From NCBI GenBank assembly GCA_964590945.1, contig CAZPXF010000100.1:1-6561 (forward strand): a DNA stretch of 6,561 nt, given 5' to 3'. The translations under genes were made by a program, and so were the position numbers. The notes under the pieces are model-generated. The model was given only the letters and a program-made list of their open reading frames with translations. It ran no database searches and was not told where the DNA came from. Below are positions 6,482 through 6,561 of this stretch, piece after piece. Numbering within the stretch: the first letter of the stretch is position 1; each line of letters begins with the position of its first letter. The DNA is from CAZPXF01 sp964590945 (GTDB taxonomy: Bacteria; Bacillota; Clostridia; Lachnospirales; Lachnospiraceae).

Positions 6482-6523
6482 TCCTGTATAATGGAAGCAT
6501 TAAAATACAGGAGGGATTTTTTT
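6474..6523 (+). terminator. Inverted repeat plus T-run overlapping promoter and ribosome site: terminator or RBS-sequestering hairpin
   Basis: CCTCCTGTAT (6480-6489) is perfectly complementary to ATACAGGAGG (6505-6514), with a 15-base loop. Pairing continues outward to 6474/6520 with two G-U wobbles, about 16 pairs in all, and seven Ts (6517-6523) follow the stem core. RNA reading through from the kinase gene would form the hairpin, which resembles an intrinsic terminator and would also hide the AGGAGG of the next gene. RNA started at the local promoter (about 6499) lacks the left arm and would leave the ribosome site free. No other terminator is visible after the kinase gene. Confidence 0.5.
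6487..6492 (+). promoter_or_regulatory. Perfect -10 element of the downstream gene, without a -35 match
   Basis: TATAAT at 6487-6492 is a consensus -10. The expected -35 position (about 6464-6469) reads ATATTT, which falls inside the third TTCAA box and does not resemble TTGACA. This suggests dependence on an activator bound to the boxes. Transcription would start near 6499, giving a leader of about 25 bases. Confidence 0.65.
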
Positions 6524-6561
6524 ATGCGAAGCAAACAAATCAGCGCGCTGCTTCTTTCCTT
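6524..6561 (+). CDS. 5' end of a gene for a probable secreted or membrane protein (cut by window edge)
   Basis: Only twelve complete codons are inside the window, giving MRSKQISALLLS. A basic n-region (Arg2, Lys4) running into a hydrophobic stretch looks like the start of a signal peptide or signal anchor, so export is likely but unproven. The start is well supported: AGGAGG at 6509-6514 lies nine bases before the ATG, and a consensus -10 lies upstream. The gene has its own promoter region with four 11-bp boxes directly after the two-component operon, so it is a likely target of that regulator. The product cannot be identified from this fragment. Confidence 0.7.
   Translation, partial: MRSKQISALLLS

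Overview
The window reads as chromosomal DNA of a Gram-positive Clostridia-type bacterium, most likely a Lachnospiraceae-like gut Firmicute. The reasons are strong AGGAGG-type ribosome binding sites before nearly every gene, moderate GC, a VanR/VanS-like two-component pair, and a membrane-anchored polysaccharide deacetylase carrying DUF5011/Ig-like repeats. The assignment rests on gene style only; no rRNA or other marker is present. Coding density is high and no gene-free stretch exceeds about 160 bases.

Left part (1-1554). The 3' end of a major facilitator superfamily (MFS) transporter gene enters from the left edge. It is followed after 38 bases by a complete M24 (Xaa-Pro peptidase-type) metallopeptidase gene with all five metal ligands. 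The two look co-transcribed. A GC-rich hairpin at 1519-1553 separates this pair from the next gene, which converges on it.

Middle (1555-3182). On the minus strand lies a single-pass membrane protein with three DUF5011-like Ig domains and a complete NodB polysaccharide deacetylase domain. It is transcribed divergently from the two-component operon across about 155 bases. That spacer contains a near-consensus minus-strand sigma-A promoter, a plus-strand -10 with a poor -35, and a 10-bp-period direct repeat (also a 14-bp palindrome) lying roughly midway between the two inferred transcription starts.

Right part (3183-6561). An OmpR/PhoB-family response regulator and an 835-residue histidine kinase form a tight operon with an 11-base gap; the kinase Shine-Dalgarno overlaps the regulator's stop codon. 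The kinase has an unusually large, very acidic extracytoplasmic domain, about six membrane segments, and an ATPase domain without a canonical G1 box. Immediately downstream is the start of another gene with a signal-peptide-like N-terminus. Its upstream region holds four tandem 11-bp TTCAA-type boxes placed like OmpR-family activator sites, a perfect TATAAT without a -35, and an inverted repeat. That inverted repeat spans the -10, captures the Shine-Dalgarno and is followed by seven Ts.

How it may work together (inference). The acidic sensor kinase detects an envelope signal, possibly a cationic one, and phosphorylates the regulator. The regulator then controls its own operon, the divergent deacetylase, and the downstream secreted-protein gene. 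The overlapping terminator, promoter and ribosome site before the last gene would make its expression depend on its own promoter rather than on read-through from the kinase gene.
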